Assembly (NCBI GenBank): GCA_038093975.1
Contig: JBBPTG010000021.1
Location: 1 to 64,000, forward strand
From: Chalciporus piperatus
Taxonomy: Eukaryota > Basidiomycota > Agaricomycetes > Boletales > Boletaceae
Length of the DNA: 64,000 nt
Reading direction: 5' to 3'
Made by a program: the position numbers and the translations under genes. This document shows positions 11,127-22,924 of the stretch, piece after piece. Within the stretch, counting starts at the first letter, position 1. Every line of letters starts with the position of its first letter. Under the pieces are notes generated by a model. The model did no database searches. It had not been told where the DNA came from and was given only the letters and a program-made list of their open reading frames with translations.

Positions 11127-12269
11127 CTATATTCTCGCCTCGGCAGCCAATGTAGCCAATTCCTGGAAGTCCTTTATCACCAGGTCCACAAACCCTCCCT
11201 CTGCCTTGCTCTTCATGCTTTCTCTAATCTCCTGCGTATCTTCTGCTGGACGGGGTACGTATACGGACTTGAGTCCCGCCTTTGCAGCTCCTTCCACATC
11301 CCACTTGTGTGCTGCGACCATCGCGATTCGTTCAGGTCGAATTCCGAGGTGGTATGCCGCAGAGAGGTACGCTTGGGTTGTCCTAGCCAATATTTATGCA
11401 GGGAACGCGCATCGACAAGGTCAGTAACACATCGTGGCGAAGTCAAATCGAACGTACGGCTTGTACACCCCGAAAAGCTCAGTCGACAAGATGCCGTCCC
11501 AGGGGAGCTCTTTGTTCTTTGCCTGCATGCCAGTTATCGATTCATTGCTCAAGTCAAAAGCCGGGCTACCAACTCACCATGTCGACTAGTAGCCTGTAGC
11601 TTCCGTTTGACAGCGTGATCACGATTCCAGATTTCTTGAGCTCCGTGAGCCCAGGGATTGTGTCCTCGTAGACTAGACGAATGTCAGCGATGACGCGCGC
11701 GCTGTCCCATCTACTCACGAAAGACTTGCCATCCAAGTTGTGCCACATTTGCACAAGATCGCTGCGTGCGTTTTCGTCCCAGACGGAAGCGAGATGAGAC
11801 CAGCGTTCGGAGGCAAGCATTCTGTCGAGTATCTACAGTTGAAAACGGACATTCAGATCATGAAGCTTTGAGGGTCCGGCTATGCAACCGAATATACCCA
11901 CCTGGCGATGCACCACATCGACATTCAAACTACCTTCGCCACCTGCGTTCACCATGCGACTTGACGACCAATGATGGACTTTCACGATGTCTTCTAGTCA
12001 TTCGAATTCGGGGAATACTTACATGTGTGAGTAATACCCTTGTCTCCACTCGCCCGCGAACTCGATTGCATCCTGGCCTGCATGAGTATGAACGCTCTTA
12101 CGCAGTCTCCTATGCAGCAACGAGAAACAAGCTGACTTTCAAGGGGCAACAGGCCCTTGCTCCGGAGAGCGACTTCGCGCTTCACGGTCGTGTACCAATC
12201 GACTGTCGTCCCAAAGGCGTCGAACATGTATGCGTCGACGTCGCGCAGGAAGGAAGCGTCGAGAGACAT
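11127..12269 (-). CDS. Haloacid dehalogenase type II-like HAD hydrolase
   Basis: This is a HAD-superfamily protein of the 2-haloacid dehalogenase (type II) group, which is common in fungi with unknown natural substrate. The N terminus MSLDASFLRDVDAYMFDAFGTTVDW carries motif I (nucleophile Asp in FDAFGT). Later exons give GGEGSLNVDVVHRQ, SERWSHLASVWDENARSDLVQMWH, motif II ITLSNGS, ELFGVYKP (motif III Lys) and AAHKWDVEGA (motif IV Asp). Five or so short introns are needed, for example a donor after EWRQGYYSHM near 12025. The start at 12269 is preferred over the in-frame ATG at 12284 because the family begins with MSLDASFL. The gene is convergent with UTP7, with 160 bases between their stops. 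Substrate is not predictable from sequence. Confidence 0.88.
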
Positions 12270-13222
12270 TGTGGATGTAATCAATGTACTGTACGACCAG
12301 TATTCTCTATGGCGGAACGCGGCTGAAGTTGGAGGAGCTCCGACACGGGGTTGAGACGGATCACATGAACCCTGAATTATCGCTCACAAGATCCCTACTG
12401 ATCTCGCATTCGTAGAGATATCAAGTAAGAAAGGCTATTACAGAGGAGTTCAAGGCAATCAGAAATCGTCTGCCGTCCAGTGGATCCCAGGAGTCGTTCT
12501 ACTTTCCATGTCTTTGCCCTCATGCGCTGTTGGGATCTCCCACTGGCAGAGGCTGAAACAAGAGACGAGAGGGGGGGTTGGCGGGCTCATAACGGGTGAA
12601 CACCAAATGACACGCCTGCAAGGCCCCGTCAGGATAACTTCAAGGCCTGTGATCGTTTTGATCGTTTGCGACTCTCGGAGTTGAGTTAGTGACCGGCGGG
12701 ACAACTTGAACACGCTGGGCGGGCAATTTCCTATCTTCGCCGACAAGCCTGTGTACCACTGCCATCTTTCGGATCGAATGATTCGACAGCTTCTTTCTGT
12801 TGATCCCATCCAATGGGTAAACGGAAAAATGTTGAGACTGGTCGGGCAAAGAAGGCCGCATGCGAAGGTAGGGACCTTGACAGCTGTCGCTCGGTGACTT
12901 GATCCACACCTTGCTGTGATTACAACTCACATGGTCTTGAACCTTGAGCTCGAATAGAGGCTACTGTACACCAGTAACTGTTTGCTCGTCTCCGGCACTT
13001 TGGTTCACTTGGCTTTCCTGCACGATCTTGTACTCTTTGAGCTTGCTTTGAGCATTGCCTCAAGCCCGAGGTAAGTCCCCATCCAGAGATGCGACGAATT
13101 CTTTCACCCACAACACGCATGCTGATGACATTGCCTTGTTCGGCGCTGAAGGTACCACATACTAATAGGCCTATCAAGAGTTGAGGGCCTTCACTTCCCA
13201 GGTAGATCCAGTCTCGTCATCC
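12270..13222. other. Intergenic region between divergent genes
   Basis: The HAD gene points left and the UNC93-like gene right, so both promoters should lie here. Only short frames without recognisable similarity occur (for example 12459-12809 on the minus strand). No TATA box stands out. Confidence 0.4.
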
Positions 13223-15101
13223 ATGGCATTCGAGTCCGTCTTCCCGGTCAGGAGACCTGGAAGTGGGAGCGAGCAGTTCCATTCCAAATTCCAACTGTCC
13301 ATACTCGGATTCATTTTCTTCATGTGCTCGGGCATGCTGTACGTCTCCGAGGGCTTGGCTATGCGCACTTTAGTTCCTCAGACCCAGATAAATCCATTGC
13401 TGGCGAATGCTATTACCTTTTCTATTGTCCCTTTATTTGCCGGGTCAGTGACATGTTTTCATCCAACTTCGCGGAGAACTCATACTCCACAGTGTGATCA
13501 TTAATGTACTTGGACCTCGTCGTTCTCTCTTCCTCGGAGGATTGGGGTACCCATTTTACATCCTTTCTTACTTGTATGGTCATCATTTGGTTCACGGTTG
13601 CCATGACCTCATCCAATTCCTAGGATTGTCCACAATTATCCAGAGATGTACAGTCTCATTGTCCCCGCGGAAGCCATCCAAGGATTTTGTGCGGGTATTT
13701 TCTGGACGGCACAAGGTTCCGTGATATTGGCGTATCCAACAGAGAATCGAAAGGGCCTCGTCATCGGAGTCTTCTGGGCGCTATTTTATATCGGTCCTCT
13801 CGTTGGCAGGATACTTGCGCTTTCAGCTACTCTCAACGGAAGTGTGAGTCAGTCGAGCTAGTTGAATTCCATTGACTCTGACCCGGCATCTAGCTGTACA
13901 TAGGTAAAATTTCTACTACATTAGAGCCGCAATTAAGCTGATCTTCGGCCACGAAGTCGAAAATGGAACATATGTGGGTTGTATATTTCTCTCAAAGGTG
14001 TCACGCTGAATTCGAACACAAGGTTGGCTTCATAATTCTTACTCTTGTCGGAGCATCATCAGCTCTAGTTATGGTCAACCCGGCGCAGGTTGTTCGAATG
14101 GATGGTACGAACGTCGCCGTCCATCGCCAATCGTGGAAGACGTCATTTTTCAGCTTTTGGGCTACACTTAAGACTGACCCGATGGTTCTCTTACTACTGC
14201 CCATGTTCTTTGCGAGCAGCTATTTCCATCAGTGGCGTAAGTCTCTTCCCGTGCTTCTCGTGGTATCCTGATTTCACGAGTCGGGAATCATTTATCAAAC
14301 CAGAACGAGTCAATTACAATCGCCTACTCTTCACCGAGCGCACGAGTAGTTTCAACACCTTCCTATTCGCGGGAGCGCAGATGATTGGGTCCGTGTTTTT
14401 TGGGCACTTTATTCTAGATCGAATGCAGTGCAGTCGTCGAACTCGTGCATTCGTTGGGTGGACTATCGTTGTAGTGATGGTCTTCGTCGTTCATATCTGG
14501 GCTTACCTCATTCAAAGGTAAGTGCGTTCTCTTTGCCCATGGACATTTAGACTCAACAGAATTTTAGGTCGCTGCCCGAGAATTACTATTATTCCAATGT
14601 TTTCGCCATAGATTTCACTCACCCACAATATACCGCTCACGCCTGGTTTTACGTTTTCTGTGGCTTCATGGATGCCACGTGGAACACACTGACTTACTGG
14701 TTATTGGGCGCCATATCCAACGATCTTTCGAAGCTAGCTATTTTCGTTGGTTTCTGTGAGTTCAAACGTCGATGACCATCGTCATATAAATGCCAATCCT
14801 CATGATCTGTAGACAGAGGCCTAAAGACTGCTGGTTTCGCCGCCTCGTTACAAGCACAAGCTATATATTTCCCGTGAGTTCTATATCCTTCTGAATGTAT
14901 ATCCACAAGTGCATTGGGTGACCCTGACGATCTTGCAGCTCCTTCGCCAAGGTTCTCATTCTGTCATGGGCACTGTGTGTTGTTGGAGTTGCCGTCGCTC
15001 TCCCAATGATTCGCTACCGTATGAATGAAAGTAGTGAATTCGATGATCAGCAGTTGTGCGTAACTGTTCTCCGATGTTTTCAGTGTTCGACTTTGATCTG
15101 A
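13223..15101 (+). CDS. UNC93-like major-facilitator transporter
   Basis: This is a multi-exon gene for a fungal UNC93-type (DUF895/MFS) membrane protein. Recognisable segments in order are FQLSILGFIFFMCSGMLYV (TM1), LGPRRSLFLGGLGYPFYILSY, GFCAGIFWTAQGSVILAYPT (the family hallmark), GVFWALFYIGPLVG, VGFIILTLVGA, RQSWKTSFFSFWATLKTDPM, NTFLFAGAQMIGSVFFGHF, RTRAFVGWTIVVVMVFVVHI and WNTLTYWLLGAISNDLSKLA. Eight or more short introns are needed; for example the donor at 13442 and an acceptor near 13499 restore AGVIINVLGPRR. Start is ATG at 13223. The end is predicted at the TGA at 15099-15101, although a terminal intron there could change the last residues. Membrane location is clear and the transported substrate is unknown. 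A broken partial copy follows immediately. Confidence 0.85.
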
Positions 15102-15339
15102 TGGCGCTTTTTTTTTCAGCGAAGCCAAGTGTGGAACTTACGATGCGGCGAAGTATACGCGACTTCCTTCGAGGTCAGATAGGACTCTTTGATATCCAGT
15201 TCTTGTACGTTGTTAGACCTGCTGTACTACTCTATGTATAATTGCATGCAGGCCCTTCAATTGTCTCTTTTCCGGGCACCACCATTTGGACCCGATCGAA
15301 AAAGGATGACAGACATGGCCCATGATGTTCAGCCACGTA

Positions 15340-16345
15340 GTTTCTGGCGCGTGCGAGGAGCGACTCAATGCCGGCGGTCAACACTCCTCGTCAATTGTCG
15401 TGGAAGAGATAATTCTACAACACATATGGTGCAATTCGAACCGATCCCATGGTTCTGTTCCTATTTCCCATGTTCTTTGTAAGCGGTTATGTCAATGAAT
15501 GGCGTAAGTCGTGTATACCAGCGTTTCGAACTATGTCACGAGCTGAGGATCATTCATGCAACTAGAGCAATTCAACTACAATCTAATTCTCTTTAACGCC
15601 CGCACGAGGAGTCTCAATTCGCTCATCTTCGCGCTAGCGCAGATGATTGGTCCCGTGTTCCTTGGCTACGGAGTTTTTTATCGATGGCAGATTAGTCTTG
15701 GAACTAGCGCGCTCGCTGGCTGGCTTACTTATCTTGACGATCATAGTTTACGTCGTCTACAGTTGGACAGTCCACCTCTTTCAAAAGTATGTGCCTCCTC
15801 TCTACTCAAGAATGTTTAGATTGCAGAGCACTTGAATTCCAGGTCACCCTGGCAAAGCTATAACCCCAATGACCTTTTGATAGACCTTTTGATAGACTAT
15901 ACCAACCCCGCATACCCCGCCTATGCCTGGCTACATATTCTTTGGGGATTCATGGATTCTATGTGGAACACCTTCGTGTTTTGGCTGTTGGGTGCCATAT
16001 CCGACGATATCTCCAAGCTTGCTGTTTTCGTTGGCTTCTGTGAGTCGGATTATTGTCCATCATTGTAGGTACACCAATACTCGTCCTCCACAGACAAGGG
16101 TCTGCAAATCGCTGGTACGGCCGCGGCTGGACGAGCAGGGGCGAACTATTTTCCGTGAGTAACTCTCTCTCCTCGTCGATGGCTTATCCAATAACCTCGA
16201 ATAATAATATCCTTGTAGGTCCTTCATCAAGATGATCATCCCTTCCTGGATTTTGTGTGCTGTGGCTCTCATGGTTGCTTTCCCGACGATTTGTTATCGC
16301 ATCAACGACACCAGCGACCTGGAGTGGGCGATACTTGGCGGTTGA
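15340..16345 (+). pseudogene. Degenerate partial tandem copy of the UNC93-like transporter
   Basis: This stretch repeats the C-terminal half of the neighbour at 13223-15101: AIRTDPMVLFLFPMFF, RTRSLNSLIFALAQMIGPVF, AYAWLHILWGFMDSMWNTF, FWLLGAISDDISKLAVFVGF and a final exon SFIKMIIPSWILCAVAL. The counterpart of the N-terminal half is missing. A TAA stop interrupts the frame just before AIRTDP (near 15411), and the frame slips by one base near 15690-15697, before LELARSLAGLL. A 12-base unit (cttttgatagac) is duplicated at about 15872-15898, adding LLID twice. Intron positions match those of the intact copy, so this was a DNA-level tandem duplication that then decayed. Homology is not detectable before about 15370. 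Confidence 0.82.
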
Positions 16346-16684
16346 TGTCGCTAGTAAATGATGGGATCAATCCGTGATAGCGTCTAGTGACTGTGGTCGA
16401 GTGAGGACGTGAACCACTCGTCCATGCTCCAAGTTGCAGTGTATTGGCCTGGGTCCAGTCATCCTGACGTGTTAGCATTGACTTGGAATTATCACCCCTG
16501 CTAGGCAGACAGTTGGGATGGAAACAGTCGGCCCTTTGATATGACCACATGTTACAAACGCAAATGCGTTATGAGACACGACCTTGCCTTGGCCAATGAT
16601 TCGATGGCGAGGAAGGAACTTAAGAACGCAAACAAGGGTATATATACTATCGTTGAGGCTGGGAGTCGTAAGATCCGCATTCGA
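16346..16684. other. Short intergenic region
   Basis: This lies between the 3' ends of the transporter pseudogene and the convergent epimerase-like gene. Nothing recognisable is seen. Confidence 0.4.
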
Positions 16685-17617
16685 CTACACCCCAAGTCCC
16701 AATGACCAGGAAACGATTTCATCGCTTTCCCATGTACACTTGTCTCCCTCCTTCCCTTGACGTTGCCACTCGACTCGGATGCCAACCGACGCATCCACCA
16801 TAACCCTAGCCACCCGCTCCACATTAGTGAGTATCGAAGGCATGATGCGAAGTCCAACAGACGCTACACTGGAAGCTAGGCCACCGAGAGACGTAACTGT
16901 CTGATGTGACAAGGCAACACCTGGCCGAAATATGAATGCGAGCATCTTTTCGTTCGAGGAAGAGGCTATCGATAACAGCGCCGTCTCGACTCGTCCCTTG
17001 AATACATTCTTTAACGGGACGTGCCGACAAGATACTTTGAGTGAAACCGTACCTTCATATTTCGCGACTGTGCCTCGAATGAGAAAAGACGATCACCTGC
17101 TTTTCCTTTGCGGTTGGCCCATTTGGCACTGCAATAACAGAACCTGAACGCTTTGCTGCCTTCGCGTTGTGGGGATTGGGCGAGTTTGGAGAAAAAGTTT
17201 GCGGCGTTCACGGTAAACGTGTACGAGACGCGTTCAAACTCTTCTGGAGTGGGGAAATTGTCGGCTTTTCCTCCTATGCACCTACAATTACACCGCTCGC
17301 CGCATCAGTCACCGAACACAAGAGCTGAGAAGCGGGGCCAGGTGGACATCCTACCATATACACGCCTTACAATCCGCAAGAGCCGACACTAATGCTGTGT
17401 CTTCTTCATAATCCCACTCGGAGAGGTCATCCCGTGTGATGATTGCGAGTTTCTTTATGATGGCCGCTTTCAAGTTTGGCTGTGACACGTCCTTGCCGTC
17501 AAACGAAGGTGGGTGTCTTCCGACGACAGTCACTTTTGTGATTCTGTTGTCCATTAATGCATCGATGAGGACGTGTTTGCCTATGAATCCTGTTGCGCCT
17601 GTTATGAGGATGTGCAT
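16685..17617 (-). CDS. NAD(P)-binding epimerase-like protein
   Basis: This is a small Rossmann-fold protein of the atypical/extended SDR type. The N terminus MHILITGATGFIGKHVLID holds the dinucleotide-binding glycine motif TGATGFIG. Spliced exons continue with CKACIW, FPTPEEFERVSYTFTVNAAN, KAFRFCYCSAKWA and a C-terminal exon from MLAFIFRPGVAL to WSLGLGV. About three introns are needed (for example one starting near 17349, and the exon ending in SRNMK near 17040). The Tyr-x3-Lys pair of classical SDRs is not obvious, as usual for this subgroup. Function unknown: an oxidoreductase or a regulatory NAD(P) sensor are both possible. The start is the first ATG and sits directly at the Rossmann motif. 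Confidence 0.78.
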
Positions 17618-19436
17618 GGCGTTCGAATTGGGTTTGCGTCAAATTTTGATGAGAGTCGTGTTCTTGGCGGTTGTCTCAGGCTCGGTACACCAATAACAAA
17701 TATCTTCAAGTTAGTCCCGACAAACAGTTGTTGAGCGTGAAGTCGATTCAGTGAGGTGGTGAATGGAAATGGAGTAAACGACCAACATCTTACATAGCCA
17801 ATCCCGGTCGTCTGGGAGAGGCGCTGCCTGCGGACTGAGTCACTGAGGTCGCATCGCTCATATGTCATCACAGAGACCCAAATACCACCGAACACTGCAC
17901 TCACCTCAACTCCTGTGGTACGGCTACTTTGAGCTCTTAAGTACAGTAGTTGAACTTGGAAGTTGGAAGTGCCCTTTGGTGAAAAAAATGGTGGAGAAGA
18001 TGGGACCGATCAATCCTGATCAATTAATCAACTTCAAGAAGCTCTCCCTTTTACATAACTACCCAAACCCAATTGTGCCACTCCTGACCACCATCACCAT
18101 CTTGAATCCTCATTGTGCCCATGTGTCGAGAGCAGGGATCGCAGCGTGTCATCGCTGTTAACGTATGCTACACATTCAGGTCGTGCGCATGTTTTCCCAT
18201 CACACAGCCCGAGGCACGCTCTCGAGGACGTTAGGCGGAGCATATGATTATTATGATACCACCGCCTTCATTCTCGACAGTGAGCCACCCTCGCGACACC
18301 AACCAGTCGAAGAGGCATCCACCCGGCGGCATCTCAGTTGACATTCAATCCATCTCCATCTACCGACACGTACCCACACCATGCTGTTCGGTTTCATGAG
18401 ACTCATCACGGAGTGGTCAAACTTAACGGTGCCGACCATCGTGTTTACGTGCACCGTCCTTACCAGAGACGCTACCAAACTTAAAGGTTCGAGGGGTGCT
18501 TTGTTCGGTGCTCAATGCTGAGTATACAGTATATTGCCTGATTCGAATTCAGTGACAGCTGTTCACGTCCAACTGTGATGATGGGCCCAGACGCCGAAGG
18601 ACTTTACTCATTTGTCCCAAAATTTGTCCAATCCTTGTATTTTTTCCCGCCAACTGCATGTCCCTGAAATTTAACTTGACGCGCATCTTACGTCCCATTC
18701 CGTTTGGCCTTCAAGTTGAAGTTGCAAAATCCCCTCGTAGACAAAGTCTGTCCAGCCGAGTAGAGATTTGACTGTTGTGTTCAGAGCAAAAGGTGCGGAC
18801 GAATCCTCTCGAAAGAACCCGCATGGCTCCCGGACGCGAGCTTCCGTGCTAAGTGCAATAAGTGTCAGTTGAAATGCAAGCGTATTTACTAAGTTATGCC
18901 CAAATAGTCATGAAAAGCATCCGACGGAGGGGCAAAGAAGCACCTTTACGTTTAGGCGCTAACTCTCCGATTGGACACCATTGTCCGGTACGCGAGCACG
19001 TCGATACAGGCGTGCTCATGATTCCGAGTGGGTCAGACTGATCAGTGCAGGACTACTGCAGGACGCACCTTTGAGACCATCGATCCGAGCAATCATACTC
19101 GCAGAGCCAGGCTTCGCGCGAGTAATTAGGCAGGTGTGTCCTGCCGTTTTTCACTGGGTCAGTTTCAGAGATGCTGACTGCTTGGATCGAAGTGGTGGCG
19201 TAAGTCTTCCACACTGTCACGTCCAACTTATCATGTTCGGAGTCTGTGACTTCAAAAAAACTGTCTGGCCGTAATATCATACACGCGGCTCCGTTTGCCG
19301 CTAGCCGTCAGATCTCTCTCTGGCGGGTATAAAGGTAGGATGCTTCACCGCTGAAAACTCCAGCTTTTCCCAGCTTTCCAGCTTTCCAACAACCAACCTC
19401 CCTCCACACCAGTCACTCTTTTACGTCTCGCCTAAA
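17618..19436. other. Long intergenic region with promoter at the right end
   Basis: There are about 1.8 kb without a supported gene. Small frames (17862-18161 plus strand, 18251-18478 minus strand, 18981-19274 plus strand) have no recognisable similarity. The right end holds a TATA box (19328-19333) and a pyrimidine-rich leader before the secreted-protein gene. Confidence 0.4.
19328..19333 (+). promoter_or_regulatory. TATA box of the secreted cysteine protein gene A
   Basis: TATAAA lies 104 bases upstream of the ATG at 19437 and is followed by a C/T-rich leader. The paralogue at 45314 has TATAAAA at the same distance (105 bases). Confidence 0.7.
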
Positions 19437-20341
19437 ATGCGCGTCCTCTCTTTTATCCCTGCTTTCCTCGTTGCCGCCGCTAGCTTCGTTGCCGCTGCTC
19501 CGGCTACCGTCCCCACATGCGTGATGCCATCCGACGCTCCTGCCGGAATGCCTGCTGTTCCCGCTAGCACCCCTATTCCCGCTGGCACTGGTGGTCTGCC
19601 TGCTATTCCCGCTGAGACTGGAAGTCTGCCTGCTGCTCCCTCCGGCACCAGTGTTCCCCAACCTCCTGCTGTCGGCGGCGGCGACGCTTCTCTCCAGCCC
19701 ATCATTACCATCATCGTCAATGCGACTGCCCAGATCCAGCCTTTCAGCGATCAATTGGGTACGATCACATTCTTCATGTTTAGGACATTTACTCAATCTT
19801 TCTCCCGCTTTTTGTAGGCGGCCTCAAGGGTGACTCCTGCACTCCAGATGCTGTTTCTGGAATTGTTGTCCAAATCACTGCTGTCATCTCGACCTGCGTT
19901 GTTCAACTCCAGGCTGTTGCTGAGGTTGACTTGACCGGTCTTGACCTGACCAACCTCTGCTCGTGCATCTACGCCCTGCTTACTGTGAGTGAACCTGATG
20001 AAATGTATCTACCAAAGCCCTGAACACTCTTTCTTTTAGTTGGTCCTCACCGTCTTGAACACCCTTGTTGGCATTCTCTTCATCCTCGGTGTTAGCGCTG
20101 TTGGCACCCTCCAGATCGTCATCACCAACTTGCTGTGAGTATCTCCATGCTGCACTCCCCACGCGATCGCCAGGCTAAAACAATGTATTCTAGCAACGCT
20201 GTTGTCGGTCTTACTGGCTGCCTCAAGGTGTTCATCACTGTTGCCCTCAGCGGTGTTTTGGGTCCCGCGATGTCGCTCGTCTGCACAGTCGTTGATCTCT
20301 TGTTGTCCATCGTCGGTGGTCTCCACCTCGTTGCCCACTAG
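19437..20341 (+). CDS. Secreted or membrane-inserted hydrophobic cysteine protein, copy A
   Basis: Four exons (19437-19758, 19818-19984, 20040-20134, 20194-20341) encode 243 residues. The signal peptide MRVLSFIPAFLVAAASFVAAAP is followed by a Pro/Ala/Gly-rich linker of about 60 residues with repeats like PAGTGGLPAIPAETG. A conserved domain then begins at DASLQPIITIIVNATAQIQP. It contains GDSCTPDAVSGIV, DLTGLDLTNLC, NTLVGILFILGVSAVGT and GCLKVFI, ending in two very hydrophobic segments. There are seven cysteines in all. I do not recognise the family. The cysteine pattern lacks the CC pairs of hydrophobins. The paralogue at 45314-46083 has the same intron phases and identical lengths for exons 2 and 3. 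A strong TATA promoter suggests high, regulated expression. It could be a cell-surface or wall-associated protein. Confidence 0.8.
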
Positions 20342-20837
20342 GCTGTTCTCGGCTTCTTAAAAATTCTCGTTAGCGCATAGCGAGGTGTCGTAGTGCTGTG
20401 TTATCCCATACTATATGAGTCAAATATTACCTCTTCGAAGTAATACCTAGAAATTCCCGTGGTTGAGTTGCGTTCGCATAATCACTAAGACTGAACAAGG
20501 TAATGATGCAAGACTGTGCGTAAGCTATGTCTTTCTAACTCGGTGAGAAATTGCAGGTATGAGAGTTTGTTAGTTGCCGATGTTCATGTGGTGGGGTGGA
20601 ATACAAGCATCATGACATATTTATTGGACTCGGATAGGATGCTTCTTTCACAACCACTACGTGGAAGATGAATTTACATTGCTGTGGCGTAATGAGACAC
20701 AAGCATTGAGACTGATTTGGTCCACGAGAATATGATTTCAAGAGTTTCATCTTGCCTGGTTCAGTGGCCATGCCCCCCCGCGAACTCGCCTTGGAGGATA
20801 TATTGGGGACTCCCGGGACGGGTAATGATACTGTAAT
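20342..20837. other. Convergent intergenic region
   Basis: This lies between two 3' ends. Nothing beyond probable 3' untranslated sequence is seen. Confidence 0.4.
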
Positions 20838-21969
20838 TTACAACCTTGTCCGGATCATATGCTGGATGCTATCAGGGTCAAGAACAGATTGTGGGTATGG
20901 CAACTGAGTCGTCCTTAGATGCTCCGTGCCACCTTCAACGGCAAGCACTTGACCCGTAATGTATGACGCTGCATCACTAAAGAGGAAGACCGCAGTGTTT
21001 GCGATGTCGTTTAGGTGACCGATCCGGCCAAGGGGATAGGACCTCTCTGTGACTGTCTGATTTCTGAGTCGAGATATACCCTCTGAGTTTCCGATCGGTC
21101 CTGGAGCAATGACGTTGGAGCGCACGCCTCGTGGGGCCTCTTCGACTGCGAGGACAGCAGAGAGAGCATCGACTCCAGCTTTGGCAGCCGAGACGTGAAC
21201 CTGGTAGGGCGTCCCTGAAAAGCGATGAGCAACTGTTGCTTCGCATGGATCTAGGGGAGTACCTCTGTAATGTAGCGTTGCGCTGACATGAATGTACGCG
21301 CCGTGCGATTCACGGACAAAAGGCAGTGTGGCCTTGACCGTGTTGAACGTTCCGATCTGAACGCGGTTAGACACTGTTTACGTTGGAAGACTTAGACCTA
21401 CGGTATCAATTTCCATGACGGTTCTGAACGCATTTTCTGACATCCCATCGATGGTTGCGAGGAAGTTACCCGCGGCGCCTGAGACGACTATCACAAACGC
21501 GTCCAACACCCTCGTTCATTCTATGCTTACCACAAATAACAAAGTCGATGCGACCGAATTTCTCGATCGCTTTCGCGACTGCTGCTTTGAGTTGTTGAGG
21601 CTGTCGAACGTCGGCTTGTGCAGGCAAGCATGCCTGGCCCGTAATCTGCGACAGTTCCTTGGCACTCTCGGTGAGCCTCTCGAGGCTGAGAGTCTATCAG
21701 ACAATGTCGCGCCTACAATGAAGATAGCCGTCTGACTCACTTTCTTCCGACGATAACTGCACTGGCACCATGTCTCATCTTCACCAAGCATGCGCGTCAA
21801 TTCAAAGGCTCATAGACGTGGTTGAAATTCGACGTACGATAGTTTCTGTCATTGCCTTGCAGATGCCAGACCCGCCCCCTGTACAGAACAGAACCTTTCC
21901 TTTGAAAATGTCTGGTTTGAATACATCTGTTGAGCTTGGAACGGTAGCAACGACTTGTTTGGACGCCAT
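20838..21969 (-). CDS. SPS19: Peroxisomal-type 2,4-dienoyl-CoA reductase (SDR)
   Basis: This is a short-chain dehydrogenase of the 2,4-dienoyl-CoA reductase family (yeast Sps19, human DECR2), which reduces 2,4-dienoyl-CoA with NADPH during beta-oxidation of unsaturated fatty acids. [20 protein letters not shown] leads to [15 protein letters not shown] (cofactor motif). Next come [31 protein letters not shown], the catalytic segment [28 protein letters not shown] and a C-terminal IRTRL. The final TRL is a weak variant of the peroxisomal PTS1 signal, consistent with peroxisomal location. Four or so introns are needed; one (near 21219-21269) is short and nearly readable through. The start at 21969 is chosen because family members begin just before the VFKPDIF segment; an upstream in-frame ATG at 22053 would extend it. 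Symbol by family only. Confidence 0.88.
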
Positions 21970-22217
21970 TGTGAGAGAGAATGGGTATAAGGTGAATGCA
22001 AGGTTAAATCCGACGAGCTCGGTCTGCGTTGGTGCAACCGGGTCAACCGGCACCGAAAAGGTCTCCGGTCAAGTTTGATCGCAATGTTGATTTTCGTTCC
22101 ACGTGATCAGAACGCGTCGCGTCATCTCCTCATACACAAGCATCAATTCCACAGCTTCGTTCTTTCTATCTTTCCATCGTTCTATCGCTCTGTTCTCAGC
22201 CAAGCTCTACGCCAACT

Positions 22218-22924
22218 ATGACACTTCTATCCCTGTTCATGCCAAATGCGGGCATCTTCTGCTTCATCTCGATCTCCGATAGGCTTGTGGAAACCGGGAT
22301 CATCACAGCGTATCTTCTCGCGCCGGTCTTCTACATCGGAGAGGTAAATCAACATCAATATTCCTCCCCTGTACACTCTCGTGCAAGTGCTTGGCAAGAA
22401 AACAACTTGGAAGTGGGTGATTCTCTTCGCTTTGTTGCACATAGACCACTTATATGGAGCAGGTACGATACACACAATCGGCGTCTCCTGATATCCCGTT
22501 TTACTCTCCAGGCGAATTTCTTGAAGATGGCCACGAATCACTTCCTACCTGTTCTTGTATCTGCCCTGCGTGCGGTACCGACATCATTTCACGCTCAGAC
22601 TCCAAATCAAGCATCATCTCCCCATCACCTCTCGCTCCGTTTTCTGGATGGGATTCGACCTCTGTTACCACCTTATCCAGCGTACGTGCCCTATTCGATG
22701 GATTATCTTCATGCTTCCCATCCAAGCTATCACAGCACGATGTCCCTAGCTACAGCTCCAGGTTGAACGGCAATCTTCTGCAGCCTGAGCCCAAATATCT
22801 TCGTGGTCAAGTGTCGCACGTCATGCGGGCGTTCCTCCAACGGCAAGATCAATTTTCTGACGTCTTTATCGATGACCGCGAGATCGTTGCACTCACGAAA
22901 GCTTTCTCGACGCTGCGCCTATGA
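22218..22924 (+). CDS. Hypothetical protein, doubtful
   Basis: Two overlapping open frames suggest a small spliced gene divergent from the dienoyl-CoA reductase gene. The first exon would start at the ATG at 22218 with a hydrophobic stretch (ITAYLLAPVFYIGE) and a donor at about 22345. A later exon covers the frame 22454-22924, which ends in DDREIVALTKAFSTLRL. A Cys-x-Cys-x2-Cys group (TCSCICPACGT) is present. I recognise no family, and exon joins are uncertain. It could be non-coding. Confidence 0.3.

Noticed and set aside
18780..18895. Possible Zn2Cys6-like fragment (RAKCNKCQLKCKR)
   Set aside because: Only three cysteines in a short frame that ends at once; spacing does not fit a Zn2Cys6 cluster.
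19437..20341. Hydrophobin
   Set aside because: Small, secreted and hydrophobic, but the cysteines lack the two CC doublets and spacing of hydrophobins, and the length is about twice too great.
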